DNA of 64,000 bases from Ignavibacteriota bacterium (GCA_016218045.1 JACRFB010000031.1:1-64000), one strand, 5' to 3'. Shown: positions 6,884 to 16,067, counted from the stretch's first letter. Program-made: numbers and translations. The notes: generated by a model from the letters alone, not told the origin.

Positions 6884-8298
6884 GTAACGACCTGAATCAA
6901 ATTCGTCCCCGCGCGCGCGCCCAGCGGCGTGCCGGCGGTGACAACAAGCACATCGCCGGGCTTGACGAGGCCGGACTCGCGCGCGGAGCGCACAACCTCG
7001 CGCACCGGATCGGCAGTGCCGGGCAGGGGCGCAATGAGAAAGGCCTCAACACCCCAGGTGAGCGCAAGCTGCCGCAGGGTGTTCTCGTCGTCGGTGAAGG
7101 CGAAGATGGGTGTCGCGGGGCGATGCCGCGCGATGAGCCGGGCGGTGCTGCCCGACGACGTCAGTGTGATGATTGCGGCCGCGCGCACCTGCGCGGCCAG
7201 TGCACAGCATGCATGGCCGATCGCGTCGGCGGTGTTCATCACGGTGTCGGAGGGTGTTTCGTGCAGCGGCTGCGCGGCGGGGAAGTGCTCCTCCGTGGTG
7301 CGGATGATGGCCGCCATGGTGCGCACGGCGTCGAGCGGATAGCGGCCCACGCTGGTTTCACCGCTCAGCATCACGCAGTCGGTGCCGTCGATGACGGCGT
7401 TGGCGACATCACTGGCCTCGGCGCGAGTGGGGCGCGGATTCGTGATCATCGACTCGAGCATCTGCGTGGCGGTGATCACGGGGCGGCCGTAATAATTGCA
7501 GCGTGCGATGATGCGCTTCTGCAGGACGGGCACCTGTTCGGCGGGCATCTCGAGTCCGAGATCACCGCGCGCAACCATGACGGCGTCGGATTCCCGCACG
7601 ATATCCTCGATGTCCTCCACTCCCTCCCAGCGTTCGATCTTGGCGACGATCGGCACCACGCGGCCCTGCTCGCGCATCATGGTGCGCAATGCGAGCACGT
7701 CCTGTTCCGACGCCACGAAGGAGAGCGCGATCGCATCGACACCGCGGGTGAGTCCGAACACGGCGTCCTGCACGTCCTTCTCGCTGATCGCGGGCGCCGA
7801 GATGCGCGCTCCCGGCACGATGATTCCCTTGGAATCTTTCAGCGTGCCGCCCTTGACCACACGCGTGAGCACGTCGGGACCGCGGACCTCCTCCACGCGC
7901 AGGATGAGATAGCCGTCGTCGAGCAGCATCGTGTCGCCCGCGCGCACATCCTCGGCAAGCCCCGCGTACGTGCAGCCCACGCGGGTCGAATCGCCCTCGG
8001 GCAGGTCTTCGACGGTGATGACAAAGCGCGCGCCGTCGTCGAGTGTTGCCGCGCCGCCGCGCAGACGGCGCGTGCGGATTTTCGGACCCTGAAGATCGAG
8101 CAATATCGCGACGGGTTTTGACGCGAGCCGCGAGGCCTCGCGTACATCGTCGATGGCCTGCCCGTGCTGTTCGTGCGTGCCGTGCGAGAAGTTGAGGCGG
8201 GCAACGTCCATGCCGGCCCGGATCAGGTCCGTGAGTCGTTCGAGACCCGCCGTGGCGGGTCCGAGCGTGCATACGATCTTTGTCTTGCGTGTCGGCAT
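6877..8298 (-). CDS. pyk: Pyruvate kinase
   Basis: Transfers phosphate from phosphoenolpyruvate to ADP in the last step of glycolysis. The 473-residue protein starts at the ATG at 8298, giving MPTRKTKIVCTLGPA, the usual N-terminus. Open frame further upstream lacks similarity. Visible sites are the substrate-binding lysine in PIVAKIE, the metal-binding segment MVARGDLGLEMP, ITATQMLESM and LSGETSVGRYP. The C-terminal domain ends within a tandem repeat array, so its last codons are part of that repeat. It lies 84 bases downstream of the sirtuin gene and is probably the last gene of the penicillin acylase/sirtuin operon. Confidence 0.96.
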   Translation of the reverse strand: MPTRKTKIVCTLGPATAGLERLTDLIRAGMDVARLNFSHGTHEQHGQAIDDVREASRLASKPVAILLDLQGPKIRTRRLRGGAATLDDGARFVITVEDLPEGDSTRVGCTYAGLAEDVRAGDTMLLDDGYLILRVEEVRGPDVLTRVVKGGTLKDSKGIIVPGARISAPAISEKDVQDAVFGLTRGVDAIALSFVASEQDVLALRTMMREQGRVVPIVAKIERWEGVEDIEDIVRESDAVMVARGDLGLEMPAEQVPVLQKRIIARCNYYGRPVITATQMLESMITNPRPTRAEASDVANAVIDGTDCVMLSGETSVGRYPLDAVRTMAAIIRTTEEHFPAAQPLHETPSDTVMNTADAIGHACCALAAQVRAAAIITLTSSGSTARLIARHRPATPIFAFTDDENTLRQLALTWGVEAFLIAPLPGTADPVREVVRSARESGLVKPGDVLVVTAGTPLGARAGTNLIQVVTA

Positions 8299-8382
8299 GT
8301 TGGTCGTCCCTGCGGTTCGGAGTTCAGAGAAGTATGAGAAGGGAAACGTGCCGGCCTGTCCGGCCGGTACCACGACGCGGAT

Positions 8383-9126
8383 TCAGGCGGTGAGCCGCAG
8401 GCGCCGGACGTCCTCGAGCAGCGCGGGGAGCACAACACCCGACGGCCCCTCGATGCACTCGTGCATCTGCCGCGCGATGGCCGAGGGCCGCGGATTGATC
8501 TCGACCGTGTACGCGCCGCCGTTGCGCGCCACTGTCGGGAGCTGTGCCGCGGGATACACCTCGCCGGAGGTGCCGATGGATAAAAACACCTGGCAGCGCG
8601 CGGCCGCGTCCCAGGCCTCGCGCACTTCCTGCTGCGGAAGCTGCTCGCCGAACCACACCACCGAGGGGCGCACGAGTCCGCCGCAGGCGGTGCAGCGCGG
8701 CGGATGCGCGTGGTCGTCGGCTTCGCCGCCGTACGGGGTCCGGCACGACTGGCAGTGGTTGTGCAGGATGCTGCCGTGCAGCTCCAGCAACCTCCTGCTG
8801 CCCGCGCGGCGGTGCAGGCCGTCGACATTCTGCGTGATGAGGGTAAAATCCGAGTACAGGGTCTCAAACTCCGCTAATGCCGCGTGTCCGGGATTCGGCG
8901 CGACGTCGGCGATGATGCCGCGGCGGAATTCGTACCAGGACCACACGAGATCGGGATTGCGCAGGAAGGCGTCGGCGTTGGCGAGTTCCTCTGGCCGGAA
9001 CTGCGACCAGAGCCCGCCCGGATCCCTGAACGTGGGCACGCCGCTTTCGGCCGACACGCCCGCGCCGGTGAGCACGGCGACCGACGTGGCGCGTGAGAGC
9101 AGCTCGATGAGACGGGTGGAAAACAT
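8383..9126 (-). CDS. cobB: Sirtuin, NAD-dependent protein deacylase
   Basis: A 247-residue sirtuin of the bacterial CobB/SIRT5 type. Motifs in order are GAGVSAESGVPTFRD (NAD), TQNVDGLH with the catalytic His in LELHGSI, a four-cysteine zinc site (CQSC ... CTAC), VWFGE and GTSGEVYPAA. Tyr65 and Arg68 in WYEFRRG match the Tyr-x-x-Arg pair that lets class III sirtuins accept succinyl and malonyl groups, so a desuccinylase activity is plausible. It sits 15 bases after the penicillin acylase gene and before pyruvate kinase on the same strand. The gene symbol follows the bacterial naming of the family. Confidence 0.93.
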   Translation of the reverse strand: MFSTRLIELLSRATSVAVLTGAGVSAESGVPTFRDPGGLWSQFRPEELANADAFLRNPDLVWSWYEFRRGIIADVAPNPGHAALAEFETLYSDFTLITQNVDGLHRRAGSRRLLELHGSILHNHCQSCRTPYGGEADDHAHPPRCTACGGLVRPSVVWFGEQLPQQEVREAWDAAARCQVFLSIGTSGEVYPAAQLPTVARNGGAYTVEINPRPSAIARQMHECIEGPSGVVLPALLEDVRRLRLTA

Positions 9127-9141
9127 GCGTGTGGACGACGG

Positions 9142-11553
9142 TCAGCGTGAGGGGGAAAGGGTGAGCCGATGCCAGGACGACACACGAATGGCCGCGAGGT
9201 TTGTGACGAGGCGGTGATATGCGCCGTTTTGCCAGAGGATGGCCTGGTCCGCATAATGCGGACTGAGCGGTTCGCCCGACTGTCCCGTGGGAAGCACGAT
9301 GTAACACGTGTCGATGGAGGCCGCGTCGACGATAAGACGCACCGCCGCACCGACCGCGGCATCGTAGGGACGCGCGATGGCGAACTCGCCATTGTTGATG
9401 GTGCTCGTATTGCCGGCGACCGGGAAGGGCCCGACATTCAGCAGGCGCCCGAGGGAGCGCAGCTCGCCGAGAGGATGCCGGAATGTGACGGTGTGCAGCG
9501 CGCCCCACGACCATTGGTCCATCGATGGACCGAGCCGCCGCGAGAGGTCGAGCAATGCGAGCATCACACTTTTGCGCAGTATGTCGTCGCGGGTCTCGAT
9601 GCCGGCGGTGCGGACGTCGTCGAACCAGGTCGCGGTGGTGTCGGAAAGGAGACGCGGCAGGACGCGGACGGGCACGTTCGACACCGTCGTGTACAGGCGG
9701 TATGTTGCCTCGCCCATCTCGTCTTCGAACGTGGCCTTTGCGAGCTGCACAAAACTCGCGTTGAGCAGCGCGGCGCCCAGCGACGTTTCCGTCATGCGTC
9801 CGTCCCACTGCGCGAGCAGATTCATGGCGCGTGTCAGTTCGATGGGCCGCGACGGCATGCGCGCAAGGGCAAGCACAAACGCATCACGGAGGGCGGGAGC
9901 GCTTTCCGATCCGACATCCATCTGCATGAGACGGAAGTCGCGCGCGGCATAGGCCTTGCGCTGCGCCAGCAGGCGTGTGATACGTTGCGCCCGCGCGTCG
10001 CTCTCCCACAACGCGGTCACGTAGTACGGCAGCGCGGGATTGATCGGATTGTTTGCGTTGGCGAAGGCGTCGCCTTCGATCATCGCGGCGCGCGGCAGTT
10101 CCTCGTACGGCACAAAGCCGCGCCAGTCGCCGACGCCGTCCCAGCCGTCCGACGGCAGCACGGCTCCCGCGGCGGGACGCAGGGGAATACGGGCGGCGAG
10201 CGTGTAGCCGAGCGCACCGTGCCTGTCGGCAAAGGTGAAGTTCTGTCCGGGCACACCGAAGTCGCGCAGGGCGGCGACAAATTCCGCCCAGCCGCGGGCG
10301 CGGTTCACGCGGGCCATGGCGCCCACCTCGTCGCTGCGTTCCGCCCCCGCCCAGCGCATCGCAAGCGGCACCGCGCCGATGGCCGTGGGTGCACCGGGCC
10401 GCGCGGGATGTACACCGTCGATGACTGGTCCGTGGGCGGTTTCGTACACGACATGTTCGACTGCCGCGCTGTCGCGGACGAGTATCGAATCGATGCGCAC
10501 GCGCAGGCGCCGCGAGGCGCCGCGGTATTCGTAGGTGGAGTCGGCAAAGCTGATGCGCTCGCGGAAAAAGTCCACGTCATCAACCATGGCGTTGGTCACA
10601 CCCCACATGATGTGGTCGTTGTGCCCCGCCACGATGCCGGGCGCTCCGGCGATGGTGATGCCCGCGACATTGATTCCCGGGCAGGACATGTGCATCACAT
10701 ACCAGCGCGCGGGCTGTGCATGCGGCAGATGTGTGTCGTTGGCGAGTATCGGGAGTCCGGTGGCGGATTTTGCGCCTGTGACCGCCCAGCAGTTGCTGCC
10801 TATGGCGGAACCCGACATGCCCAGCATCGAGCGTGTGTCGAGCACGCCGCGCAGGAAGGCCTGTCCCGCCGGAGGCGGCGGTGTGCGCGCGGGCAGAATG
10901 GCGCGGGCAAACGCGTCGTCGAGCGGCAGCACCTCGCGGGCTTTCGCCTCGCCGAGCCGGGAGGCGAGGTCGCCGAAGGTCAGATCCGTCCACCACGACA
11001 GGGCCAGCTCCCAAGCCACAAGACGGGACACGGCGAGGCAGTCCGCTATCGACCATGCCTCCGGTTCGTATTGCAGGATGTCGAATTCGACAGGGTAACG
11101 GCCCGCGCGCGCCTTGATGGCCGCGTTCACGCCGTCGCAATACGCCGCGAGGATGGAGCGTGTCTCCGGGGCGAGGTGCCGGGCGAGTGTGTCGGCGATG
11201 CGCCCGATGCCGACGGTGCGCATCAGCTTGTCCGACTCCACGGCACGCGCCCCGAAAATTTCGGCGAGGCGGCCGCGCGCGTAGCGGCGGTAGAGATCCA
11301 TCTGCCACAGGCGGTCCTGCGCATGCACGTAGCCCGCCGCGCGGTACATGTCGGCCTCGCTGGACGCGAGAATGTGCGGCACCCCGACTTCATCGCGGAA
11401 CACTTCCACCTGCGACGCGAGTCCGCCCAGTTCGGCGTTTCCATCCTCGTCGGGCAGCGACCGCACGAGGATGTGATAGACGGCAAAAATTCCCGCCGGC
11501 AGCAGCGCCGCGGCGAGAAAGAGCGGACCCAATATTCGTGCGCGGGAACTCAT
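9142..11553 (-). CDS. Penicillin acylase family (Ntn) amidase, membrane-anchored or periplasmic
   Basis: An 803-residue N-terminal-nucleophile hydrolase made as a precursor. An N-terminal hydrophobic segment (about 8-30) exports or anchors it. The alpha chain shows VFRDEVGVPHILA and GYVHAQDRLWQMDL. The predicted self-cleavage site is before Ser253 in IGSNCWAV, which would become the catalytic N-terminal residue of the beta chain; conserved LANDTHL and AGHNDHIMWGVTN follow. Substrates are not predictable: acyl-homoserine lactones, beta-lactams and other amides are all known in the family. First gene of the likely operon acylase-sirtuin-pyruvate kinase. Confidence 0.92.
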   Translation of the reverse strand: MSSRARILGPLFLAAALLPAGIFAVYHILVRSLPDEDGNAELGGLASQVEVFRDEVGVPHILASSEADMYRAAGYVHAQDRLWQMDLYRRYARGRLAEIFGARAVESDKLMRTVGIGRIADTLARHLAPETRSILAAYCDGVNAAIKARAGRYPVEFDILQYEPEAWSIADCLAVSRLVAWELALSWWTDLTFGDLASRLGEAKAREVLPLDDAFARAILPARTPPPPAGQAFLRGVLDTRSMLGMSGSAIGSNCWAVTGAKSATGLPILANDTHLPHAQPARWYVMHMSCPGINVAGITIAGAPGIVAGHNDHIMWGVTNAMVDDVDFFRERISFADSTYEYRGASRRLRVRIDSILVRDSAAVEHVVYETAHGPVIDGVHPARPGAPTAIGAVPLAMRWAGAERSDEVGAMARVNRARGWAEFVAALRDFGVPGQNFTFADRHGALGYTLAARIPLRPAAGAVLPSDGWDGVGDWRGFVPYEELPRAAMIEGDAFANANNPINPALPYYVTALWESDARAQRITRLLAQRKAYAARDFRLMQMDVGSESAPALRDAFVLALARMPSRPIELTRAMNLLAQWDGRMTETSLGAALLNASFVQLAKATFEDEMGEATYRLYTTVSNVPVRVLPRLLSDTTATWFDDVRTAGIETRDDILRKSVMLALLDLSRRLGPSMDQWSWGALHTVTFRHPLGELRSLGRLLNVGPFPVAGNTSTINNGEFAIARPYDAAVGAAVRLIVDAASIDTCYIVLPTGQSGEPLSPHYADQAILWQNGAYHRLVTNLAAIRVSSWHRLTLSPSR

Positions 11554-11629
11554 GCGGAACGTGGCGTGATCATCGTTTCAATCTAGTATTCCCGTCAGGC
11601 AAAACAAACGCCGCGCCGGGTTTCCGCAC

Positions 11630-11659
11630 TTGCATGAGGAGTGGAAAACGCTATATTTG
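11630..11659 (+). promoter_or_regulatory. Bacteroidota-type promoter of the PD40-OmpA gene
   Basis: TTG at 11630-11632, a 19-bp spacer and TATATTTG at 11652-11659. It also decides the start of the gene behind it: an in-frame TTG at 11664 would lie at or before the transcription start, whereas the GTG at 11691 is well placed. Confidence 0.75.
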
Positions 11660-11690
11660 ACACTTGTTCAGCTCACCACACAGTACTTCC

Positions 11691-13208
11691 GTGAATCTGC
11701 TCCGGCGATTGCTTCCGCTTCTGGTGCTCGGTACATGCACCGCACTCGCGCAGCGTTGGGACTACAGCGAACGCGAGAACCTCGGGGCGATGATCAATAC
11801 ATCGTTTGATGAAGTGTATCCGATCATCTCGCCGGACGGGAGCATCCTGTACTTTGTCCGCAAGGATTATCCGCAGAATGTCGACGGTCCGAAGGCCGAC
11901 ATCTGGATCAGCGAGCGTCTCCCCGATTCGACCTGGGGCATAGCGCGGAACATCGGCGCCCCGCTCAACACGGGCGGCTTCAACTACGTCTGCCACGCAT
12001 TCCCCGACAACAACACCCTGCTTCTCGGCAATCACTATCTGCCGGACGGCAGGCAGGAACCGGGCATCTCGCTCGCGACACGCGCGCGCAGCGGGTGGAG
12101 TCCGCCGCGGAATCACACGATACGGGGCTATGTCAACACGTCGAAGTATGCCGAGTTCACCATGTCGCCGGATCAGAGCGTGCTGCTCCTGTCCATCGAA
12201 AACAGGAACACCCTGGGCGGACGCGATCTGTTTGTCTCCTTCCGGGAAGACGATACAACATGGTCCGAACCCTTCAATGCCGGGGCGCCGTTGAATTCGG
12301 CGACCGACGACATCACGCCGTTTCTGGCCGCCGACGGGAAGACGCTGTACTTTTCGAGCGGCCGATCGGGCGGCTTCGGCAGCAACGACGTGTATTTTTC
12401 GCGCCGGCTCGACGACACATGGCTCTCGTGGGGAGATCCCCAGAACATGGGCTACCCGATCAACACACCCGGCTGGGATGCCTACTATTCCGTGCCCGCC
12501 AACGGCGAATTCGCATATTTTGTATCCACCATGTCCGGCAGTGGCCTCAGCGACATTTTTCGTGTGCGATTGCCGAAGCACGAGAAGCCGACTCCGGTGC
12601 TGATGCTCACGGGCATCGTAAAGGACTTCGACCACAAGCCGCTGCCCGCGAAGATCTATTATCAGACGATGTCGGACTCGTCGCGGCGGGGCACCGCCGT
12701 TGCGCATCCCGCGACAGGAGCCTTCACGATCGCGTTGCCGGCAGGCGAGCAGTGGCAGTTCCGCGCCGAACTCGAGGGGTATTACCCGATCAGCGAATAC
12801 ATCGATCTGCGTGAATTGGAGGAATACAGCACCGAGACGCGCGATCTCGTTCTCGCCCCGATAACACGCGGCAGCACGATTCTGCTCAACAACCTGTTTT
12901 TCGACTTCGACATGGCGACGCTGCGTCCCGAATCCGTGTCGGAACTGCAGCGCCTCACGCGCCTCCTTCGCTCGCAGCCCGAGATGCGCATACAGATCAA
13001 CGGGCACACTGACAGCGTCGGCACCATCCAATACAACGAGTCGCTGTCGCAGGCGCGTGCGCAGGCCGTGGTGGATTATCTGATCTCGCAGGGCATTCCC
13101 GCGGCGCGTATGCAGGCGCGCGGTTACGGCAAGGCCGTCCCTGTCACGAGCAATGCGACAGAGGCGGGCAGGCAGCGCAACCGCAGGGTCGAATTCACCA
13201 TACTCTAG
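11691..13208 (+). CDS. Outer-membrane-associated PD40 propeller / OmpA-like protein (PorE-like architecture)
   Basis: About 505 residues from the GTG at 11691, with a signal peptide ending in CTALAQ. Next come PD40/WD40-like blades (SPDGSILYFV, SPDQSVLLLS, AADGKTLYFSSGRSGG), then a carboxypeptidase-regulatory-like beta domain (about 300-385) and a C-terminal OmpA peptidoglycan-binding domain (INGHTDSVG ... RNRRVEF). The order propeller, CRD, OmpA is that of the T9SS protein PorE, except that the N-terminal TPR part is absent. The role as a T9SS-peptidoglycan anchor is inference from this order and from the many T9SS cargos nearby. A generic OmpA-family envelope protein is the alternative. It has its own promoter. 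Confidence 0.85.
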   Translation: MNLLRRLLPLLVLGTCTALAQRWDYSERENLGAMINTSFDEVYPIISPDGSILYFVRKDYPQNVDGPKADIWISERLPDSTWGIARNIGAPLNTGGFNYVCHAFPDNNTLLLGNHYLPDGRQEPGISLATRARSGWSPPRNHTIRGYVNTSKYAEFTMSPDQSVLLLSIENRNTLGGRDLFVSFREDDTTWSEPFNAGAPLNSATDDITPFLAADGKTLYFSSGRSGGFGSNDVYFSRRLDDTWLSWGDPQNMGYPINTPGWDAYYSVPANGEFAYFVSTMSGSGLSDIFRVRLPKHEKPTPVLMLTGIVKDFDHKPLPAKIYYQTMSDSSRRGTAVAHPATGAFTIALPAGEQWQFRAELEGYYPISEYIDLRELEEYSTETRDLVLAPITRGSTILLNNLFFDFDMATLRPESVSELQRLTRLLRSQPEMRIQINGHTDSVGTIQYNESLSQARAQAVVDYLISQGIPAARMQARGYGKAVPVTSNATEAGRQRNRRVEFTIL

Positions 13209-13295
13209 CGCGGCGCGCGGCGTTTCTATGCGGAATTCTCGCGAAAGCTCTATAGCTTGCACGCGGTGCCGCCCTGCAACCACGCGCCACACGCC

Positions 13296-13586
13296 ATGAA
13301 ATCCTCCGACGATATTCACGTCTATTCCATCGACAACGTCCTTCGCCAGATCGAGGGCAACGAGAGCCAGCTCGGTTTTTACGAGGTGCGCTTCTACGTG
13401 TCGGGCTCGCGTCCGAGCCGTGTTCCGACGGAGCAGATCGACACGTTTTACTACTATCCCTCGGGCGGCACACTGCGCGACCTCGAACTGAACATCGTGT
13501 TTTACGAACCGCGCCTCGACCGCTATCACGCCATAGCGCGGCAGTCGAAGAAATCCGCCGACGACGATCGCGAGAGCCTGCCATGA
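13296..13586 (+). CDS. Small conserved-looking protein of unknown function
   Basis: A 96-residue soluble protein starting at the ATG at 13296 (MKSSDDIHVYSIDNVLRQ). It has no signal peptide, transmembrane segment or cysteine. The middle has alternating hydrophobic and charged residues and a tyrosine-rich stretch (IDTFYYYPSGG). I recognise no family. Its last codons overlap the start of the nitrilase gene by ATGA, so it is translationally coupled to it and likely the first gene of the nitrilase-DUF374-lpxK-lipoprotein operon. Confidence 0.75.
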   Translation: MKSSDDIHVYSIDNVLRQIEGNESQLGFYEVRFYVSGSRPSRVPTEQIDTFYYYPSGGTLRDLELNIVFYEPRLDRYHAIARQSKKSADDDRESLP

Positions 13587-14380
13587 GTCATCGTGTCGCC
13601 GCCTTCCAGTTCGCGCCCGATTTCATGGACACGACCCGCAACGTCGCGCGCATCGAAAACGCGATCGCGACTCTCGATGCGGCCATCGGTGTTTTTCCCG
13701 AGCTGTGCAGCACCGGCTACTGGTTCCGTTCGCGGGAGGAGCTGCTATCGCTCGCTGAAACAGCGGACGGATCCTTTGTCACCATGCTGCGCGACCATGC
13801 GCTGGCGCGCAAAACCATCCTGGTCGCGGGCTTCGCGGAACGAGACGGGGACGCGGTGTACAACACGGCTGTGACGGTGCTCCCCGACGGCGCACGACAC
13901 GTGTACCGCAAGACACATCTCTTCGCAGGAGAGAAAACGATCTTTGCTCCGGGCGACACCGGATTCCCCGTGGTGCGGCACGAGGGCCTCAGTCTCGGTG
14001 TGATGATCTGTTACGATTGGCGTTTCCCCGAGGCGGCGCGCACCCTGGCGCTGCGCGGCGCGGACGTGATACTGCATCCCTCCGCTCTCGTGGCACTCCC
14101 GCGCCTGTGGAAGCCGGTTATGCGCACGCGCGCCTTCGAGAACCGTGTCGCCACGGTCACCGCCAACCGCACCGGCACCGAATGGCACGGCGAGGCCTCG
14201 CTCACTTTCCACGGGTCGAGCCAGATCGTCGATGTCAACGGCGACGTGCTTGCGGAGACCGGCACGGACGAGGAAGGATGGATCGCCGCCGAGATCGATC
14301 CGACACGGGCCCGCCGTAAGGCGTTTTCGGAATGGAACGACATCTTCCTCGACCGGCGTCCCGACATGTACGACCTATGA
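13583..14380 (+). CDS. Carbon-nitrogen hydrolase (nitrilase superfamily)
   Basis: A 265-residue cytosolic amidase of the nitrilase superfamily. The catalytic triad is visible as Glu40 (FPELCST), Lys in VYRKTHLF and Cys in MICYDWRFPE. The short single-domain form resembles omega-amidase/YafV-type enzymes that repair or degrade small amides, but the substrate cannot be read from the sequence. The start codon overlaps the preceding small gene (ATGA). The DUF374 gene follows after about 20 bases. Confidence 0.9.
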   Translation: MSHRVAAFQFAPDFMDTTRNVARIENAIATLDAAIGVFPELCSTGYWFRSREELLSLAETADGSFVTMLRDHALARKTILVAGFAERDGDAVYNTAVTVLPDGARHVYRKTHLFAGEKTIFAPGDTGFPVVRHEGLSLGVMICYDWRFPEAARTLALRGADVILHPSALVALPRLWKPVMRTRAFENRVATVTANRTGTEWHGEASLTFHGSSQIVDVNGDVLAETGTDEEGWIAAEIDPTRARRKAFSEWNDIFLDRRPDMYDL

Positions 14381-14402
14381 GCACAGCGCGGAAGCACATG
14401 TG

Positions 14403-15038
14403 ATGATGCGCCTGCTGCCCCTGTTCCGCGTTCTGCTCGAAACGCTGCTGCGCTCGCTGCGCGTGACCGTGCAGGGCGGCGGTTATCTCGAGGAGCTGCG
14501 CGCGGCGCGCGCGCCCTTTGTGCTCGTATTCTGGCACGGCTCGATGCTGCTGCCCTGGTGGATGATGCGCCGCTCCGGCGCGTCGGCGCTGGTGAGTTTG
14601 AGCCGCGACGGCGAATTCCTTGCGCGCCTGCTTGCCTCGTGGGGTTTCAGGGTGCTGCGCGGCTCGAGCAGCCGCGGGGGCCGCGAGGCGATGGACGCGA
14701 TGCGCGGCGAGTTGCGCGACGGGCGCGTGCTCTGTGTGACGCCCGACGGTCCGCGCGGTCCGCGTCTCGAGATGAAAATGGGCGCGGTGCGGGCGGCGCA
14801 GACCATGCGCGTGCCGCTGCTGTGTGTTGCGGTCGGGTATCACCGCAGCCGCACCCTGCGCAGTTGGGACCGCTTCGACGTGCCCTTTCCCTTCACGCGC
14901 GCGCGTGTGGAGTTTCTGCCGCAGATCACGATTGATCCCGCGCTCGAGGGCGAGGCGCTCGAGATGCGGCGGCTCGAGATCGAGAAGGCCCTGCTCGCGT
15001 TGCACAGGCGCGCAACCTGCGGCATGCAGGACGAGTGA
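14403..15038 (+). CDS. DUF374 / lysophospholipid acyltransferase-like protein
   Basis: About 211 residues from the ATG at 14403 (a GTG at 14400 is possible). The N-terminal helix is hydrophobic. The conserved motifs of the DUF374 branch of the LPLAT superfamily are present: FVLVFWHGSMLLPWW with the catalytic-type His, SLSRDGE and VTPDGPRGPR. Related proteins in this superfamily acylate lipid A or phospholipids. The gene is directly followed by lpxK (12 bases), which supports a role in lipid A or another outer-membrane lipid. That role is inferred from context. Confidence 0.85.
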   Translation: MMRLLPLFRVLLETLLRSLRVTVQGGGYLEELRAARAPFVLVFWHGSMLLPWWMMRRSGASALVSLSRDGEFLARLLASWGFRVLRGSSSRGGREAMDAMRGELRDGRVLCVTPDGPRGPRLEMKMGAVRAAQTMRVPLLCVAVGYHRSRTLRSWDRFDVPFPFTRARVEFLPQITIDPALEGEALEMRRLEIEKALLALHRRATCGMQDE

Positions 15039-15050
15039 GGATACACGCGT

Positions 15051-16067
15051 ATGCTGTACCGGGCGGTGATTGCTGCAAGGAACATGTTGTACGACACGGG
15101 CGTGTTCCGCGTCGCGCGGCTGCCCGTGCCGGTGATTGCAGTCGGCAACATCTCGGCGGGCGGGACGGGGAAGACGCCGCTCGCGGCGGCGATTGCCGCG
15201 CATGCCCTCGCGCGCGGCTGCCGCGTCGCCTTTGTCACACGCGGATACGGGCGGCGCACACGCGGCACGGTGGTGGTGAGCGACGGCGCGGGGACCCTCG
15301 CGCACTGGCGCGACGGCGGGGATGAACCCGTGATGGTGGCGCGCGCTCTGCCGGCCCTTCCTGTAGTGGCCGACGAGCGGCGCGCGCGCGGCTGCCGTGT
15401 CGCGGTGGAGCGATTCGGCGCGGACCTGCTCGTGCTCGACGACGCCTTTCAGCACCGCGCCTGCGGGCGTGATGTCGACATCGTGGCCGTCGATGCCGCG
15501 CGTGATCCGTACAACGATCGCCTCCTGCCCTTCGGACGGCTCCGCGAACCCGTCTCGTCGCTTCGACGCGCGCACGCCGTTGTACTCACGCGCTGGCGCG
15601 ACGCGCCCGCCTGGCATGCGGCCGAGGCACGGCTCCGCGCCGAACTCGCCTGTCCCGTCGAGCGCGCGCTCTACGAGGTCTCGGCGCTGCGCGAGGCGGG
15701 CGGCGGCACGAGGAAGCCGGAATCACTCGCGGGGGTCGTCGTTGCCGCATTCTGCGGCATCGGGGCTCCGGCCGCCTTTGTCCGCACGCTCGAGGACCTC
15801 GGCGCGCGCGTGGCGGACTGCATCGACCATCCCGATCATCACGAGTATTCGGACGATGATATCCGAAATATCGGCGCGCGCGCCCGCGCAGCCGGCGCGT
15901 CGGTGCTTGTGACGACGGCGAAGGATGCCGTGCGTATGGAGGATCGGGCCGCGCTGGCGGGGGGACTGCCGCTCCTCGTGCTCGAGATGTGCGCCGAGCT
16001 TCCCGCGGACGGCGCCGTGCTTGCGTGTATCGACGCCGCGATCGACGAGCACCGGAGGAAGACATGA
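15051..16067 (+). CDS. lpxK: Tetraacyldisaccharide 4'-kinase
   Basis: A 338-residue enzyme that phosphorylates the 4' position of the lipid A precursor at the inner face of the cytoplasmic membrane. The P-loop is GNISAGGTGKTP. Typical neighbours FVTRGYGRR, GDEPVMVA and LVLDDAFQHR follow, and the C-terminal part has TTAKDAVRM. The length fits the family. It overlaps the next gene by 4 bases (ATGA). Its presence shows that the organism makes lipid A and has an outer membrane. Confidence 0.95.
   Translation: MLYRAVIAARNMLYDTGVFRVARLPVPVIAVGNISAGGTGKTPLAAAIAAHALARGCRVAFVTRGYGRRTRGTVVVSDGAGTLAHWRDGGDEPVMVARALPALPVVADERRARGCRVAVERFGADLLVLDDAFQHRACGRDVDIVAVDAARDPYNDRLLPFGRLREPVSSLRRAHAVVLTRWRDAPAWHAAEARLRAELACPVERALYEVSALREAGGGTRKPESLAGVVVAAFCGIGAPAAFVRTLEDLGARVADCIDHPDHHEYSDDDIRNIGARARAAGASVLVTTAKDAVRMEDRAALAGGLPLLVLEMCAELPADGAVLACIDAAIDEHRRKT

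Noticed and set aside
9169-11586. An 805-codon open frame opposite the penicillin acylase gene
   Set aside because: It is fully antisense to a gene with catalytic motifs in order, and the peptide has no recognisable fold or signal.
11673-13529. A 618-codon open frame opposite the PD40-OmpA gene
   Set aside because: Antisense shadow. The plus strand has a promoter, signal peptide and domains.
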